A stretch of DNA of 36,110 nucleotides from Actinomortierella ambigua (Eukaryota > Mortierellomycota > Mortierellomycetes > Mortierellales > Mortierellaceae): NCBI GenBank assembly GCA_016098155.1, contig JAAAJB010000362.1, forward strand, positions 1-36,110, written 5' to 3'. Within the stretch, counting starts at the first letter, position 1, and each line of letters begins with the position of its first letter. Below are positions 1 through 9,901 of this stretch, piece by piece. A program made the position numbers and the translations under genes. The notes under the pieces were generated by a model that saw nothing but the letters and a program-made list of their open reading frames with translations, was not told the DNA's origin and did no database searches.

Positions 1-479
1 GGGGGGCCAATGTGAAGGCCCGACAGATGGACCCCGAAAGGGGTACCCTCCACGCCCCTATTCTTTTTTCATTTTTTTTTACGGACCCTATGGGAAAAGC
101 TACCAGCCACCTCGTGCAAGCAATGCTCGGTCATAGATACCTCACGATGATGGAGCGAGTTGGCAGGATCGAGGTTTTGTGAGTTGTCAATGGCAGCCTA
201 CGACATGTACTAGCCGCTGCCACGGTCTTTCCATCGGATTTTATGGCTAAGAGTTGATGCCCGGCGGCCTATCTTTACATTTCCCACACACCACTCTTGT
301 AGTTAAGAGGTTGGTAGACATGTTCGGAGAACACAGAGTTTTCCAATCGTAACTACTCTCGCCACACTAGCCTGTCTGTAGACCCCTTTTCTACTTTTGG
401 GGGCGAATGTACCCTCTTTTGCAAGCAAAGTCACATCGACAAAGTTAAACTTCAAACTTGACAAATTTAGAAGGTTCGC
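1..479. other. Left edge, probably the 5' part of a decayed Helitron; no intact gene
   Basis: No intact reading frame is visible. From about 250 onward the DNA gives short plus-strand stretches such as HTTLV and LVDMFGEHRVFQS in shifting frames. They lead into the recognisable Helitron Rep/helicase remnant that starts near 480, so this stretch is probably its even more decayed upstream part. That is inference from position only. The first 250 bases contain homopolymer runs (G6, T9) and nothing I can name. Confidence 0.35.
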
Positions 480-2830
480 TTCCTTCCACGTTGTTTGGTA
501 CGTACCTGTATCTCTACGTCTACAAGGGCCATTGATCATACAAGTGTCGCTACCAATAACAAGTATCTGGAAAGAGCTTTTAGGACGCCAGGTACATCTC
601 TGCCTGCGAAAGCCATTGGGCGATCTTTCCATTGAGATTGCATGGTCGCCCACGTGGTGTCTGTCGTTTACCCGAAACTAACAAAATCGTCCTATTTCAG
701 TCTGGCCAACCACTTGCCGATGTCATGCAGCTTGCATCACAAAATAAGACCAAGCTGGTTGATCGGAACAAGTCCGACGAGCGCGCCAGACAATACACCC
801 ATGCCAACATTCCTCACAGCTATATTTGGGGGTACAACCGTTAGCAACCCCGTCACTGCAAGTTGGAGAGATCTTGTCGCAGTGAACGACGTGGTTTACA
901 ATATATGGCTGGAAGTTCACAATTCAAGAAGCCTGACTCCAGGAAACGAGTGATGGGCACTGGGCATATAGGAGGCAAGACTCTAGCAGCACCCTTACCA
1001 GCTGCGATGCCACTTTGCCCTCATTTTTTGGCTCACGCTATCACACATCTTCGGCAACCATGGGAGATGTTCAATGACAACCTTGCGGACGACCTCATCC
1101 ATAAAGCTGTGGATGGTCGCAGCATATCACGCAACAGTCTCCTTGATGGGGTACGCATGTGATGGCACAATCTCGCCTTGCACAAGATCAACCAGACCCT
1201 CTACATAAGGCATGGGTACATCGTCGGCCGATGACTATTCTGTAACAATTCTATATGCCCCATCTGACCCTGCAGTCGATGAGAGTGGCGTCAACAAGCA
1301 CTTTGGCGTGATTCCAATCGACGCTCGCAAGCGAGCTAAGACTGAGTCTCCTTACCACTCTGCATGGCGACTCGCGCTTTACCATCAACAGGATCGTGGT
1401 TGCAGTCAGGAGAGCTAACGGTAGTGATGGCATCGACAACGTCAACAACGAGAGCCGACTATGTTACATCAACGGCCCAAGTGGCCACGGACACAATCAG
1501 CACTTTGATCAAGCTCATCAAAACCGACTATGGATGTGTATCTATTGTTGTGTCCTCCTGCAGCCTTAGTGCATGAGCATGAGCGCACAGTTCAAAATAC
1601 CCACGCCAATCAAAGGAACGGACACATGCGGTTTCACTGCCCAAAGTATCATAAATAGCCAAGCGCATCCGCAAATGCGTCCGTCACTCCTTTGGGACGA
1701 GGCGCCTATACCGAATAAGGAATTATACGACGCCGTCAACGTGTCCTTTCATGGTATTCAATGATGATTTCTGACAAGTAGTGCCTATCCTCGAACGCGC
1801 TTTGCCGATTTCTGGCCTTCCGTGAGAGTGCTCCCACTGAGAAATAATACACAAGAGTACAGGACCGCCCCGGGAACGAGTGGAGTGGTTCTTTGACTAC
1901 GTACATCATGCGTGTCAGAAAATGTTACTGAGCCCGACGTAAACAACACCGACTTTATTCGCAGCGATGACTGGCATCCCATTTATGCCCGACAAGTCGA
2001 CACCCACCTCCACAAAAGACACCCACAGCCATACGATAAATCAGTACGCTAACTCATCAAAGAAGTTTACCCGGGTATCGAGATGGCTTTCTTGCGATAC
2101 ATTCCTCAACGCCTCCAGCTCGACATACACTAGCGACAGTGAAGCTCCGACAATACAGCAGTATCTCCCATCGAGCTATGGTCGACAAGAAGTTAATCTT
2201 TCCGCCCCCTCGCCACGACGATGGTCGATCGCATAACCCAGTTTGTTACCGACATGTTTCACCCGTCAAAAGCCTACGAGGCACATGAAATGTACATGAA
2301 AAAAGACACTCTCGATGGCAACAGATTCGTTCCACTTCCACGGAGCAGGCTCAGAGATTTTTTTTTTGATCCTCGCGATTTCCCTTCCCATCTTCTGCGA
2401 CTGAAGAAGGGAGAACCAGCCATCTGTATCTGCAACGTTTCGATCCTGAATTTAGTCTCTGCAAAAAAACACCAGTCGATTACTACCGCAAAAACGTCCC
2501 GTGGACGCTGGAGTTACCCGCCGACCAGATAATGGAGGGTTTAAGGGCCAACGCCAGCAGGGGAGAACTGAGAAGAGGAGGTGTGTTAAGTTCCGAGAGG
2601 TACAGACATTGGCGCTCTGTAAACAAAAATAGACCCCCCCCCCTTCAGCTAGACTTCCACTTTTGTCGCTCATACTGCCCAGAAAAATTCTCACTGCATT
2701 CCAATCTCAAATTTGCAAACAAATCAAAGTTTACGATCGTCCAGGGTACGTACCCTGCCAAGACAGCGTACAAGAACAACCTTAATCACCCAGATCGACA
2801 TGGAATGTATTTGAAGGCAGTGGGTGGGAG
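480..2830 (+). pseudogene. Decayed Helitron Rep/Pif1-like helicase (copy A)
   Basis: This is a remnant of the replication-helicase protein of a Helitron rolling-circle transposon, on the plus strand and broken into several frames. In order: YLYVYKGH (503-532), matching the KYVYKGHD motif of Rep/Hel proteins; one stop-free frame 584-843 with DARYISACESHW, NKSDERARQYTHANIPHSYIW; then DLVAVNDVVYNIW near 870-910 and MFNDNLADDLIHK near 1066-1104. The Pif1-like helicase follows: Walker A region YINGPSGHGH (1465-1494), with His where the catalytic Lys is expected; FKIPTPIKGTDTCGF near 1591-1635; Walker B-like LLWDEAPIPNKELYDAV near 1687-1740; EVYPGIEMAFL near 2067-2100; and the C-terminal FPSHLLRLKKGEP near 2373-2410. 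Multiple stops and frameshifts mean it cannot work. Upstream Rep HUH motifs were not identified. The family call rests on motif order, which is characteristic of Helitrons. Confidence 0.8.
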
Positions 2831-3557
2831 AGAAAGAGGACCAATTGGACATCTCGAAAGCAGGGAGGGGGGCTATGGAGAACTTGTGGCATTTTGTGAT
2901 TTATTCTAAACGCTGTATTTGCGGTATTAGTTTCAAGGTCAATTGCCACCATGGGTTCCGGCATACACGGTGTATTTTAACGCGTGGAAGGAGGGAGGGG
3001 GCCTGGAACAAGGCTCACCAGGACGGAGTAATTAGCACAGAGTGTCCGTTTTTTTTTCATAGTAAGAGACTGCGTGCACAGCGTTGAGGCAAAGGGTCAT
3101 GTATCTTTTTGTATTTTCATCTTTGGGGGTACGAAATTTGAGGGTTACCAGGTTCAGTCTGTTAGGGAAAATACAAGGTTTGCATAATATCTTGTACACT
3201 TTGAAAAAACGGCCCCAGTGATTGTGCATATTGATCTATCCGAGTTTACCCTACCTCATTTCTCGAACGGCAATTCAAAATAAACAAAGTGAGAGAGTAG
3301 GTGAGAGATAGAGAGAGAGGGGGCTGCTAGTGGTTAGGGTAACTTCCCACCGCGAACTCCACAAATTCCTTTGGCCAAACTTTCATTAATGCCCTTCGGC
3401 CTCCCCTTCATATGGATTCCTCGGAACCCTGGCTACACAGCTCCCTTGGCATTGTTGCATATCTGAGAATTATGTTTCCTCATGCTGTACATTCCTCGTA
3501 CCCGGAGAAAGAAACGTTTACTTCGAGTCATCACCCAGCCAGCGGGGGCTGCTCACG
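2831..3557 (+). other. Spacer and upstream region of secreted gene 1
   Basis: There is no coding gene here. The sequence is alignable with the upstream region of gene 2 (about 5700-6343), including the block around 3385-3450 (cattaatgccc to ccctggctacacagctccc). The same block sits just before the TATA box of gene 2. Conservation of this block after duplication is compatible with promoter function or simply with common origin. A short GA-rich tract lies at about 3290-3320. Confidence 0.5.
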
Positions 3558-3565
3558 TATATAAG
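3558..3565 (+). promoter_or_regulatory. TATA box of secreted gene 1
   Basis: TATATAAG is followed by gctgcgaat. The identical core occurs at the same place upstream of gene 2. It lies 315 bases before the start codon, which fits a transcript starting near 3590 with a leader interrupted by the intron at 3680-3849. Confidence 0.7.
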
Positions 3566-3679
3566 CTGCGAATAACCCAACTTACCTGCACTAACAAACA
3601 CCTCATACTACGGCCCTCCACTCTCAAAAGCACTCCTAATCACCGCCAATTAATCCCAACAATTACTTCAAGAACCACT

Positions 3680-3849
3680 GTAAGTGCTCGCCACTGACAC
3701 CCACATCTATCAAGCATAACCTTCCAAAACAAGACCCTCTTCCCCAAAGATATCTGACTTGACTGTTTGCCCGTCATCGCACAGTGTGTAGCACTTGTTT
3801 GCTCAGGACTGACTCGTTGCTTTTCTTTCCACTCTTGGACACCCTGTAG
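3680..3849 (+). other. 5'UTR intron of secreted gene 1
   Basis: A consensus donor GTAAGT at 3680 and acceptor ctgtag ending at 3849 bound a 170-nt intron wholly within the leader. The acceptor is 23 bases before the ATG. The same donor context (gtaagtgctcgccactgacaccca) and the same acceptor context (gacaccctgtagcaacac) occur in the paralogue at 6463-6609, where the intron is 147 nt. Conservation of both ends supports a real leader intron. Confidence 0.75.
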
Positions 3850-3872
3850 CAACACAAAAAACAAAAACAAAA

Positions 3873-4487
3873 ATGAAGTGCTTTGCTACCCTGGCCGTCT
3901 TCACACTCCTTGCTTCCTCTGCCCAAGCTTGGTGCATGAACGCGCATGACAGCGATGATATTGACCTGGCCGATCTCAAAGACCAATGCGGCAAGACTGT
4001 CAAGTCGGGCGACATGTTTGTCCTGTATGACGAAATCAATGGCAACTACCTCGGCTACGGTGACAAGAACTGGATCACGATGACCAAAACTGCCCCAGCA
4101 GGATTTTTCTGGCAGGTTGATCCCCGAAACGCCAACATTGCGTATCTGAAGGGCACGGTGGGCGACAACTGCTCCGTCCAAAACAGGGCATGGCCCGGTT
4201 ACCGCGGTCGGTATATGGCCGCTACCGGTTGTAATGGTGGCGGTTTCCTGGAGTTCCGGAAATGGGACAAGGGCCAGTGCTCGTCGTCGGACTGGTGTTA
4301 TCAGGTCGGTCTGCTGTCTTACGACCAACCTGTCAATGGTGCCATTTCCAACTATATCACAAACGGACACGTCAGTCTGGTGGACGCCAATTGTGACGAC
4401 AAGAAATTCAAGTGGGTGCTCAAGACGCCAAAGGCAGGCGTGCCTTGGAAGGCATCGTACACCTTGGATGAACTCCAGACTTGTTAA
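3873..4487 (+). CDS. Small secreted cysteine-containing protein, paralogue 1 (possible beta-trefoil)
   Basis: This 204-aa protein is intact and uninterrupted in its coding part. The first 19 residues (MKCFATLAVFTLLASSAQA) form a classic signal peptide with an AQA-W cleavage site, so the mature protein is about 185 aa and probably extracellular. The mature part has eight cysteines (21, 39, 100, 120, 136, 142, 174, 204), enough for four disulfides, and an N-glycosylation sequon NCS at 99. Recurrent blocks of the type Y-L-G ... F-x-W (NGNYLGYGDKNW ... GFFW; GRYMAATG ... WCYQV; NGHVSLV ... FKWVL) suggest a three-lobed beta-trefoil of the kind used by lectins and protease inhibitors. That is inference from spacing, not a family hit. 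The start is the first ATG after the conserved UTR acceptor, with an A-rich leader just before it. Function is unknown. Confidence 0.88.
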   Translation: MKCFATLAVFTLLASSAQAWCMNAHDSDDIDLADLKDQCGKTVKSGDMFVLYDEINGNYLGYGDKNWITMTKTAPAGFFWQVDPRNANIAYLKGTVGDNCSVQNRAWPGYRGRYMAATGCNGGGFLEFRKWDKGQCSSSDWCYQVGLLSYDQPVNGAISNYITNGHVSLVDANCDDKKFKWVLKTPKAGVPWKASYTLDELQTC

Positions 4488-5019
4488 AATCACCAAACGC
4501 GTCATTTTTTGTCTACTTTGCCTTTCCCCCCCTCCTTTTGTTCCCCCCCCCTTCTAATCTCTGACGCGTTCCGCGACACCCCCCCCCCTTACAAGGATTC
4601 TCGGGGTTCGAACCACATTCCACAACGCCTCTTGTATTTTTTTTTTGTTAGCAGTGCAGACCAGACGCATAAAACATATCTTAATCATTGTGGCCATGTT
4701 GAGTGTACAAAGTTGTGTATGCAAATTGTCAAATGCATAGCATTGTGTTTTTTTCCCTAAAAGATGCAGCCTTACTTCAAAGGTAAGTACATAGTAATTC
4801 AGAAGCCTTGCTGAAAAGACGTGAGCACTAGGTACCAAGCGCGGGCAACCATGGAAGCTTTAGCAAAGGCTCTGTGGTGCCTGGTTTCGGGTACGTACAT
4901 ATATTAGTGTGAAAAGCCATACTTTGCCTTCAGTACTTTTTTTTTTCTTTTCTTCATGCCCCTATTATTCCATAGTGATAAAAAAAAGGCCTTGAATAGG
5001 GGTTTGCTAAAGGCGTCGA
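4488..5019. other. 3' flank of secreted gene 1 up to the duplication junction
   Basis: No gene is present. The stretch holds T-, C- and A-homopolymer runs (about 4525-4660), then sequence alignable with the 3' flank of gene 2 (agccatactttgcct at about 4915, matching about 7580). It ends at the duplication junction near 5025. A GGTTCGAACC string at about 4604 is not part of a tRNA. Confidence 0.5.
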
Positions 5020-5700
5020 CTCCAACTCGACATACATTAGCGGCGATGAAGCTCCGACAAGAGTATCTCCTATCGAGTTTTAGTCGACAGAAGTCATTCT
5101 CTCTCTCTCTGTCTTTCTCTCTCTCTGTCTCTCTCTCTCTCTCTCCCGCCACGACGATGGTCGATCGCATAATCAAGCTCGCTACCGAGAGAGAGAGAAA
5201 AAGAAAAGGTACTCTCGATGGCAACAGATTCGGTCCACTTCCACGGAGCAGGCTCAGAGATTTTTTTGGCTTCTCGCGATTTCCCTTCCCATCTTTTGCG
5301 ACTAAAGGAGAGAGAACCAGTCATCATCCGCAACATATCGATCCTGCATTTAGTCTCTGCAAAAACACCAATTGATATGCTGCCACGAAAACGTTCCAGT
5401 AGACGCTAGAGTCACCCGCTGACCGGGTAATGGAGGGTTTAAGGGCCAACATCCAACAGGGGAGAGGACGTTGGCGAGCTACAACCAAAATAGACCTACA
5501 GGTAAAACTTCCTTTATCGCTCATACTGCCCAGAAAATTTCTCACTGCATTCCAATCTCAAATTTGCGAAAAAAAAATAAATAAAGTTGAACGATCGTCC
5601 AAGGTACGTACCCTACCAAGACATCATATAAGAACAACCTTAATCACCCAGATCGACATGGAATGTTTTGAACGAGAAAGCAACGGGTGAGACCAATTGG
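5020..5700 (+). pseudogene. Decayed Helitron helicase C-terminus (copy B)
   Basis: This is the duplicated counterpart of about 2118-2780. The sequence following acgacgatggtcgatcgcataa aligns at 2221 and 5157. Helicase C-terminal signals survive in different frames: FPSHLLRLK near 5281-5310 and IDPAFSLCKNTN near 5338-5372, corresponding to the ID/LDPANGLCNGTR-type motif of Helitron Pif1 helicases. A (CT)n expansion at 5098-5145 and several frameshifts separate the pieces. It lacks everything upstream of the last quarter of the helicase and therefore arose by segmental duplication, not by a complete new insertion. Confidence 0.75.
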
Positions 5701-6343
5701 ACATCTTGAAAGCAGGGGGGCTATAGAGAACTTGTGGCATTTTGTGATTTATTCTAAAGGCTGTATTTGCAGTATCAAGGTCGATTGCCTCCATGGGTTC
5801 CGAGAAGATATATTCCAAGGCATGGGAAAGAAGTGAAGGGAGGAATGGAACATGGCTCACGAAGACAGAGAAATCTGCATAGAATGTCCGTTTTCGTTGT
5901 ACGAGACTGCGTGCACGTATTTTCGGCGTACTTGTTCCCTCATCTTTTGGTGTACCAGGGAAAAAATGCAAGGTTGTGCATGTTGTCTTGTACATTTGAC
6001 AAGCGGCCCCAGTGATTGTGCAGATTGATCCATCAGAATTTACCCTAGAGAGTATGAGAGTAAGAGAGTAGCGTTCCTTCCCACCACGAACTCCACAAAT
6101 TCCTTTAGAGCCTTGTGATGGTATCCTCTTGTTGGATTTCATTGCTGCCTTTCGGCCCCTCCTCATATGGTTTCCTCGGAACCCTGGCTACACAGCTCCC
6201 CTGATATTATTGCTTAGCTGAGAACTGTGCTTCCTCATGCTGTGCACTCCTCGTACGCGGAGAAAGAAACGTTTAATTGGAGCCACCACCAAGCCGGCGA
6301 GGTTGCTCGCCTATTTGGCTCAGTTCTGGTCCTTCTTCTCACA
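5701..6343 (+). other. Upstream region of secreted gene 2
   Basis: Non-coding counterpart of about 2831-3557. It contains the shared block near 6150-6210 (ctgcctttcggcccc to cctggctacacagctccc) and the shared aaagaaacgttta string at about 6263. Open frames on the minus strand here are not matched by intact frames in unit A, so I do not treat them as genes. Confidence 0.5.
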
Positions 6344-6351
6344 TATATAAG
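6344..6351 (+). promoter_or_regulatory. TATA box of secreted gene 2
   Basis: TATATAAG is followed by the same gctgcgaat context as in the first copy, 289 bases before the start codon. Its position relative to the conserved leader intron is the same as in gene 1. Confidence 0.7.
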
Positions 6352-6462
6352 CTGCGAATTGCCCAACTTACCTGCACTCACAAACACCCTCATACTACCT
6401 TGAAGGCCCTTGACTCTCAAAAGCACACCCAATCCCTCCCAACAACTACTTCAAGAGCTATC

Positions 6463-6609
6463 GTAAGTGCTCGCCACTGACACCCACCACACCCACCAAG
6501 CATGAACCTTTCCTTGACACATCCCCACTGGCCATCAACAGACTCTCGTGTAGCACTTGTTTGGTCAGCACTGACTTGCTGTTGCTTTCCACTCTTTGAC
6601 ACCCTGTAG
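6463..6609 (+). other. 5'UTR intron of secreted gene 2
   Basis: The 147-nt intron has donor GTAAGT at 6463 and acceptor ctgtag ending at 6609, 23 bases before the ATG. It is the direct counterpart of the 170-nt leader intron of gene 1. The interior has diverged and shortened while both splice sites and the exon edges are kept. Confidence 0.75.
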
Positions 6610-6632
6610 CAACACAAAAACAAAAAACAAAA

Positions 6633-7247
6633 ATGAAGTGCTTTGCTACCTTGGCCGCCTTCACACTCCTTGCTTCCTCTGCCAAAGCTTGGTGCATGAA
6701 CGCGCATGACAGCGATGATATTGACCTTGCCGATCTCAAAGACCAATGCGGCAAGACCGTCAAGTCGGGTGACGTGTTTGTCCTGTATGACGATATCCAT
6801 GGCAACTACCTCGGCAACGGTGAAAAGAACTGGCTCACGCTGACCAAGACTGCCCCAGCAGGATTTTTCTGGCAACTTGAACCCCGAAACAGAAACATTG
6901 CGTATCTGAAGGGCACGGCGGGCTACAACTGCTCCGTCAAAAACAGGGCATGGTTCGGCTACCGCGGTCGGTATATGGCCGCTACCGGTTGTAGCGGTGG
7001 CGGTTTCCTGGAGTTTCGGAAATGGGACAAGGGCCAGTGCTCGTCGTCGGACTGGTGTTATCAGATCGGTCTGCTGTCTGGTGACCAACCTGTCAATGGT
7101 GCCATCGCCAATTATGCCACGAACGGATACGTGAATACTGCACCAGCAAATTGTGCCGACAAGTCATTCAAGTGGGTGCTCAGGAGGCCAAAGGCAGGCG
7201 TGCCTTGGAAGGCAACATACAGCTTGGATGAACTCCAGAGCTGTTAG
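6633..7247 (+). CDS. Small secreted cysteine-containing protein, paralogue 2 (possible beta-trefoil)
   Basis: This 204-aa protein has the same length as paralogue 1 and no gaps. By my hand count 33 residues differ (about 84% identity). The signal peptide (MKCFATLAAFTLLASSAKA), all eight mature cysteines and the NCS sequon are kept. Changes are scattered but dense at residues 162-178, where NGHVSLVDANC becomes NGYVNTAPANC. This looks like a surface loop free to vary or under diversifying selection. Uninterrupted coding capacity beside heavily frameshifted transposon DNA in the same duplicated unit argues that both paralogues are functional. Function is unknown. A lectin or protease-inhibitor role is conceivable if the beta-trefoil guess is right. 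Confidence 0.88.
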   Translation: MKCFATLAAFTLLASSAKAWCMNAHDSDDIDLADLKDQCGKTVKSGDVFVLYDDIHGNYLGNGEKNWLTLTKTAPAGFFWQLEPRNRNIAYLKGTAGYNCSVKNRAWFGYRGRYMAATGCSGGGFLEFRKWDKGQCSSSDWCYQIGLLSGDQPVNGAIANYATNGYVNTAPANCADKSFKWVLRRPKAGVPWKATYSLDELQSC

Positions 7248-8402
7248 AAAAAAAACTACCTATGCTCTTTCTTTCCCCCCCCCCCAACACCATCCCTTGC
7301 CTTGACGCAAGGACCATCAGGTCTGGAACCACGGACCACGACGCCTATAGTCCTTTATTTTTCGTTAGCAGTCCAGACCAGACGCATAAAATCTTCGCAA
7401 TCATTAAGTGTTCTGAAATTTTTTTCCCTAAAAAGATACAACCTTGTGCAATGTAAGGATACAAGGATGCAGAATCCTTGCTGGAAAAACGTGAGCATCG
7501 GATATCAAGCGCGGGCAACCATGGGAGCTTTACCACGGGCTCCTCTGGTGCGCAGTTTTGGGGCGTAGGTTGATGTGATAAGCCATACTTTGCCTTTAGC
7601 ACTTTTTTTTCTCTAGATGCCGCTGTTGTTCCATTGTGATAAAAAAAAGGGGGGGCCTTCAATAATAGTTTGCCAAATGCTTCGACTCATCCATAAGAGT
7701 GTCTCGTCGCTAAACAAGACCACAACCCCCTGTCCAGCGTCTACATGGGTGAATGGTTGCACAGTCACTTCCGTAGCAATTATGTTCAGGTCATAATGTG
7801 TTTACGTTTTGTTTTCTTTGTTGCGCTTCAAGTTGACTGCCTCAGCCCTCATGGCACCTTCTTTTCATCACGCTAGATGGCTGACCAACAATCATGAGCG
7901 TGGACACAGCAGTCTGTTCCATGGAGCAGCTCAGGTCTTGAATCAGTCGTTGGATCAGTAGACGATGGGTGGGTACCAATCGCGATGGTCGGTTGATAGA
8001 CCTTCCTCAATGTTAAACCTCTACAACGGCCGAGGTACACAACCAGACTGTTACTGTTGAAAGCCCACGGTTGGTTCCTCTTACATAACGCCGGGATATC
8101 AGTTTGGCTTCAAAAGCATCCGCTTTATTATGGGAACTAGCAGGCTACATCCTAAAGGGCACGGGGGAGGGGGGCAGGCACAAAAAAAGCAAGAACAAGC
8201 TAGTGCCTTGAATGTTTGGGAATCTTGAATAGCTGTCTTGTGGAATGTAAGCCGTTCAAGGAGTGCATGTACGAAGAGGGCAATACAATGCCTGAACGGG
8301 TTAGCAAATAGTAGGGATACCATGAGGTGCGTGTCGAAAAGAAGCAAGAGTGCATGCAATTGTAGACATTCCACCGTCCTGGCTCATTTGGCGGCGCGTT
8401 TC

Positions 8403-8468
8403 ACTGTCAGTTGACCCCTGATTCTCCGCTGTCAGCTAGTCCCTAATTCTCCAATGTCGGCTAATTGC
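8403..8468. repeat. Degenerate tandem repeat, about 26 nt, 2.5 copies
   Basis: Three imperfect copies are built on ctgtcagt/ct ... ccctgattctcc: ctgtcagttgacccctgatt..., ctgtcagctagtccctaatt..., tgtcggctaattgc. They are seen by eye only, and no function is apparent. Confidence 0.5.
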
Positions 8469-9137
8469 TTGTTGAAACCAATGGCTAGGTTCTCCTTGCG
8501 GGCTCTCCTCACCGGTCAACAAGATTCCCTTGCAGGTACTTCTTCCATAGTGGACCCGACTCGACTGCCGTTGCTGTGGAGAATTGCTTCGCCAGGAGGG
8601 AGCGCTCCTTCGACCAAACCATGATGGTCATGCCTCCAGGTAGCATTCAACGATGCAAAGAAAGTGTGACGAATTGGCTTGATCTTTCAAGCCAAAGGGA
8701 ATCTTTTATCGGGGTTTCAATAAGATCACACAGTTTGAGAATAGAGAGGAGGCGAGTGGCATTGTCCAGCCGTTCACTATGAAAGAGATCCTATGTCTCC
8801 TTTTTTTTTAACCCTCAATGGAGAGTTATAAACAGACGGGCTTGAAGCTGGAGTAGGGAACCGGTGCCTGTGGAGCTGTGTCGCTTGGGCCATAGGACCT
8901 GAAAAAGAAGAATGATGTGAAGTAATACCCATTTCCAAAGTCTGCCACTGGGACCAGTATCGGTTCATGCTGCACGAGCTTCGGACCCTTCGAGCCATGC
9001 TCCAGGGGTCGTCAAGATGTGGCACGCCCGATTAACCTTGTGGAGCCCCATTTTAAAACCATTTCAATATATAAAATAAAAGCAATGGGGAATGAGTGCA
9101 CGCAAAGACGGGGGAATATGAGCAGAAGTGTAAATCA

Positions 9138-9187
9138 GAGCGGCAGGGTACCGAAACTGTAGGAGCGGCAGGGTACCGAAACTGTAA
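9138..9187. repeat. 25-nt tandem duplication
   Basis: Two adjacent, essentially identical copies begin gagcggcagggtaccgaaac and differ only at the last base. This is a recent small duplication in the spacer. Confidence 0.8.
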
Positions 9188-9901
9188 GAGCTGAGGAAAG
9201 TTCAGGACTTGAACGTGGGGGAGGGGGGAAGAAGAGAGAGCGCGAAGGGGAGGCCAGGGGTCATTATATCTGAGGTATTTTGGCGTTCCTGTGTCCTCAC
9301 CTACAAGCTAAAATCTCAGACACACAACCTTGTACGCTTAAAACGGCTGCAAATTACTCCGTCCAGCAGACCATTCAGGCATGGCTGTCTATTTGTTTCG
9401 ACGACCACGTTCTCTTGGCACGTTCTTTGGAAGTTCCAAAAGCGCAGAAAGAGCAAAGAGGCGCAATATACCTCGACATCATGGAAATCATAAAAGGAAG
9501 CACACACCACCCACAAAGTCGACATGATTCAGATGGGAGAGAGAGGGAGGGAGAAGAGAGGTCATTCACTCCTAATTGTTTGTGTCCCTTTCTAAAAAAA
9601 GGGTGTACTGCTTTCCACCGTTGCACAGGTGAGAATAATATCTCTTGGCATTGCACTATTGCGCATGGAAAACACTCGACAAACAAAGTTCTGGGGAGAA
9701 TATCCCGTCATCGGCAGAATTCTGTTCCTTGTGTGTTGTCTTGGCCCAACTGGACATCCCCACTTCTCCTCCCGCCCACTCGCTTCAGCCCCAATAAATA
9801 TGCCCCCCTGTTTCCCCCATTCACACACTGTCTTTCAACACTAAATCATTTTTTTCACACACTCGTCCTCAGCTTGTTCTTCAACTTTAAGCGACTCTAA
9901 A

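Larger units (their letters stand above)
2118..5025. repeat. Tandem duplication, unit A
   Basis: This is the first of two adjacent, diverged copies of one segment. It starts inside the Helitron helicase remnant (the shared string ctcgacataca lies at about 2122) and ends where that same string reappears at about 5030. It holds the dead helicase C-terminus, a promoter, a 5'UTR intron, the first 204-aa secreted-protein gene and its 3' flank. The offset between copies falls from about 2936 at the helicase end, to 2760 at the start codons, to 2665 in the 3' flank, so unit B has lost roughly 270 bases relative to A. Breakpoints are by eye, within about 10-20 bases. Confidence 0.85.
5026..7690. repeat. 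Tandem duplication, unit B
   Basis: The second copy of the segment carries the dead helicase end, promoter, leader intron and secreted gene 2. Similarity to unit A runs to about 7688 (tttgccaaatgcttcgactc, matching tttgctaaaggcgtcgactc at about 5006-5025) and then stops. This gives clear head-to-tail arrangement and a likely unequal-exchange or replication-slippage origin. Confidence 0.85.
7248..9901. other. Gene-poor spacer
   Basis: The first part (to about 7690) is the 3' flank of secreted gene 2, shared with unit A. The rest has no convincing gene on either strand. Short frames at 8576-8782 (+), 8777-9025 (-) and 9280-9900 (+, no ATG start) have no recognisable content. Two small tandem repeats lie at about 8403-8468 and 9138-9187. 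AATAAATA at about 9793 may be the TATA-like element for the gene at 9902, about 105 bases before its ATG. Confidence 0.5.

Noticed and set aside
3774..4505. 243-aa minus-strand frame over secreted gene 1 (and 223 aa at 6417-7088 over gene 2)
   Set aside because: These are antisense shadows. The plus-strand product has a signal peptide, conserved cysteines and a TATA plus leader intron.
4604..4613. GGTTCGAACC, resembling a tRNA T-loop
   Set aside because: The flanking bases do not form the 5-bp T-stem, there is no A-box or acceptor stem upstream, and the paralogous position in unit B lacks the motif.
5624..6166. 180-aa minus-strand open frame upstream of secreted gene 2
   Set aside because: The counterpart in unit A is not open, and the region behaves as duplicated upstream non-coding and helicase-remnant DNA.
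8777..9025. Minus-strand stretch with an acceptor-like tttttcag and a short tail VPYSSFKPVCL
   Set aside because: It is too short, with no partner exon or family signal. It may be a remnant but is unsupported.
9280..9900. 206-aa plus frame immediately upstream of the 492-aa gene
   Set aside because: It has no ATG start, covers the probable promoter and leader of the next gene, and shows no recognisable content.
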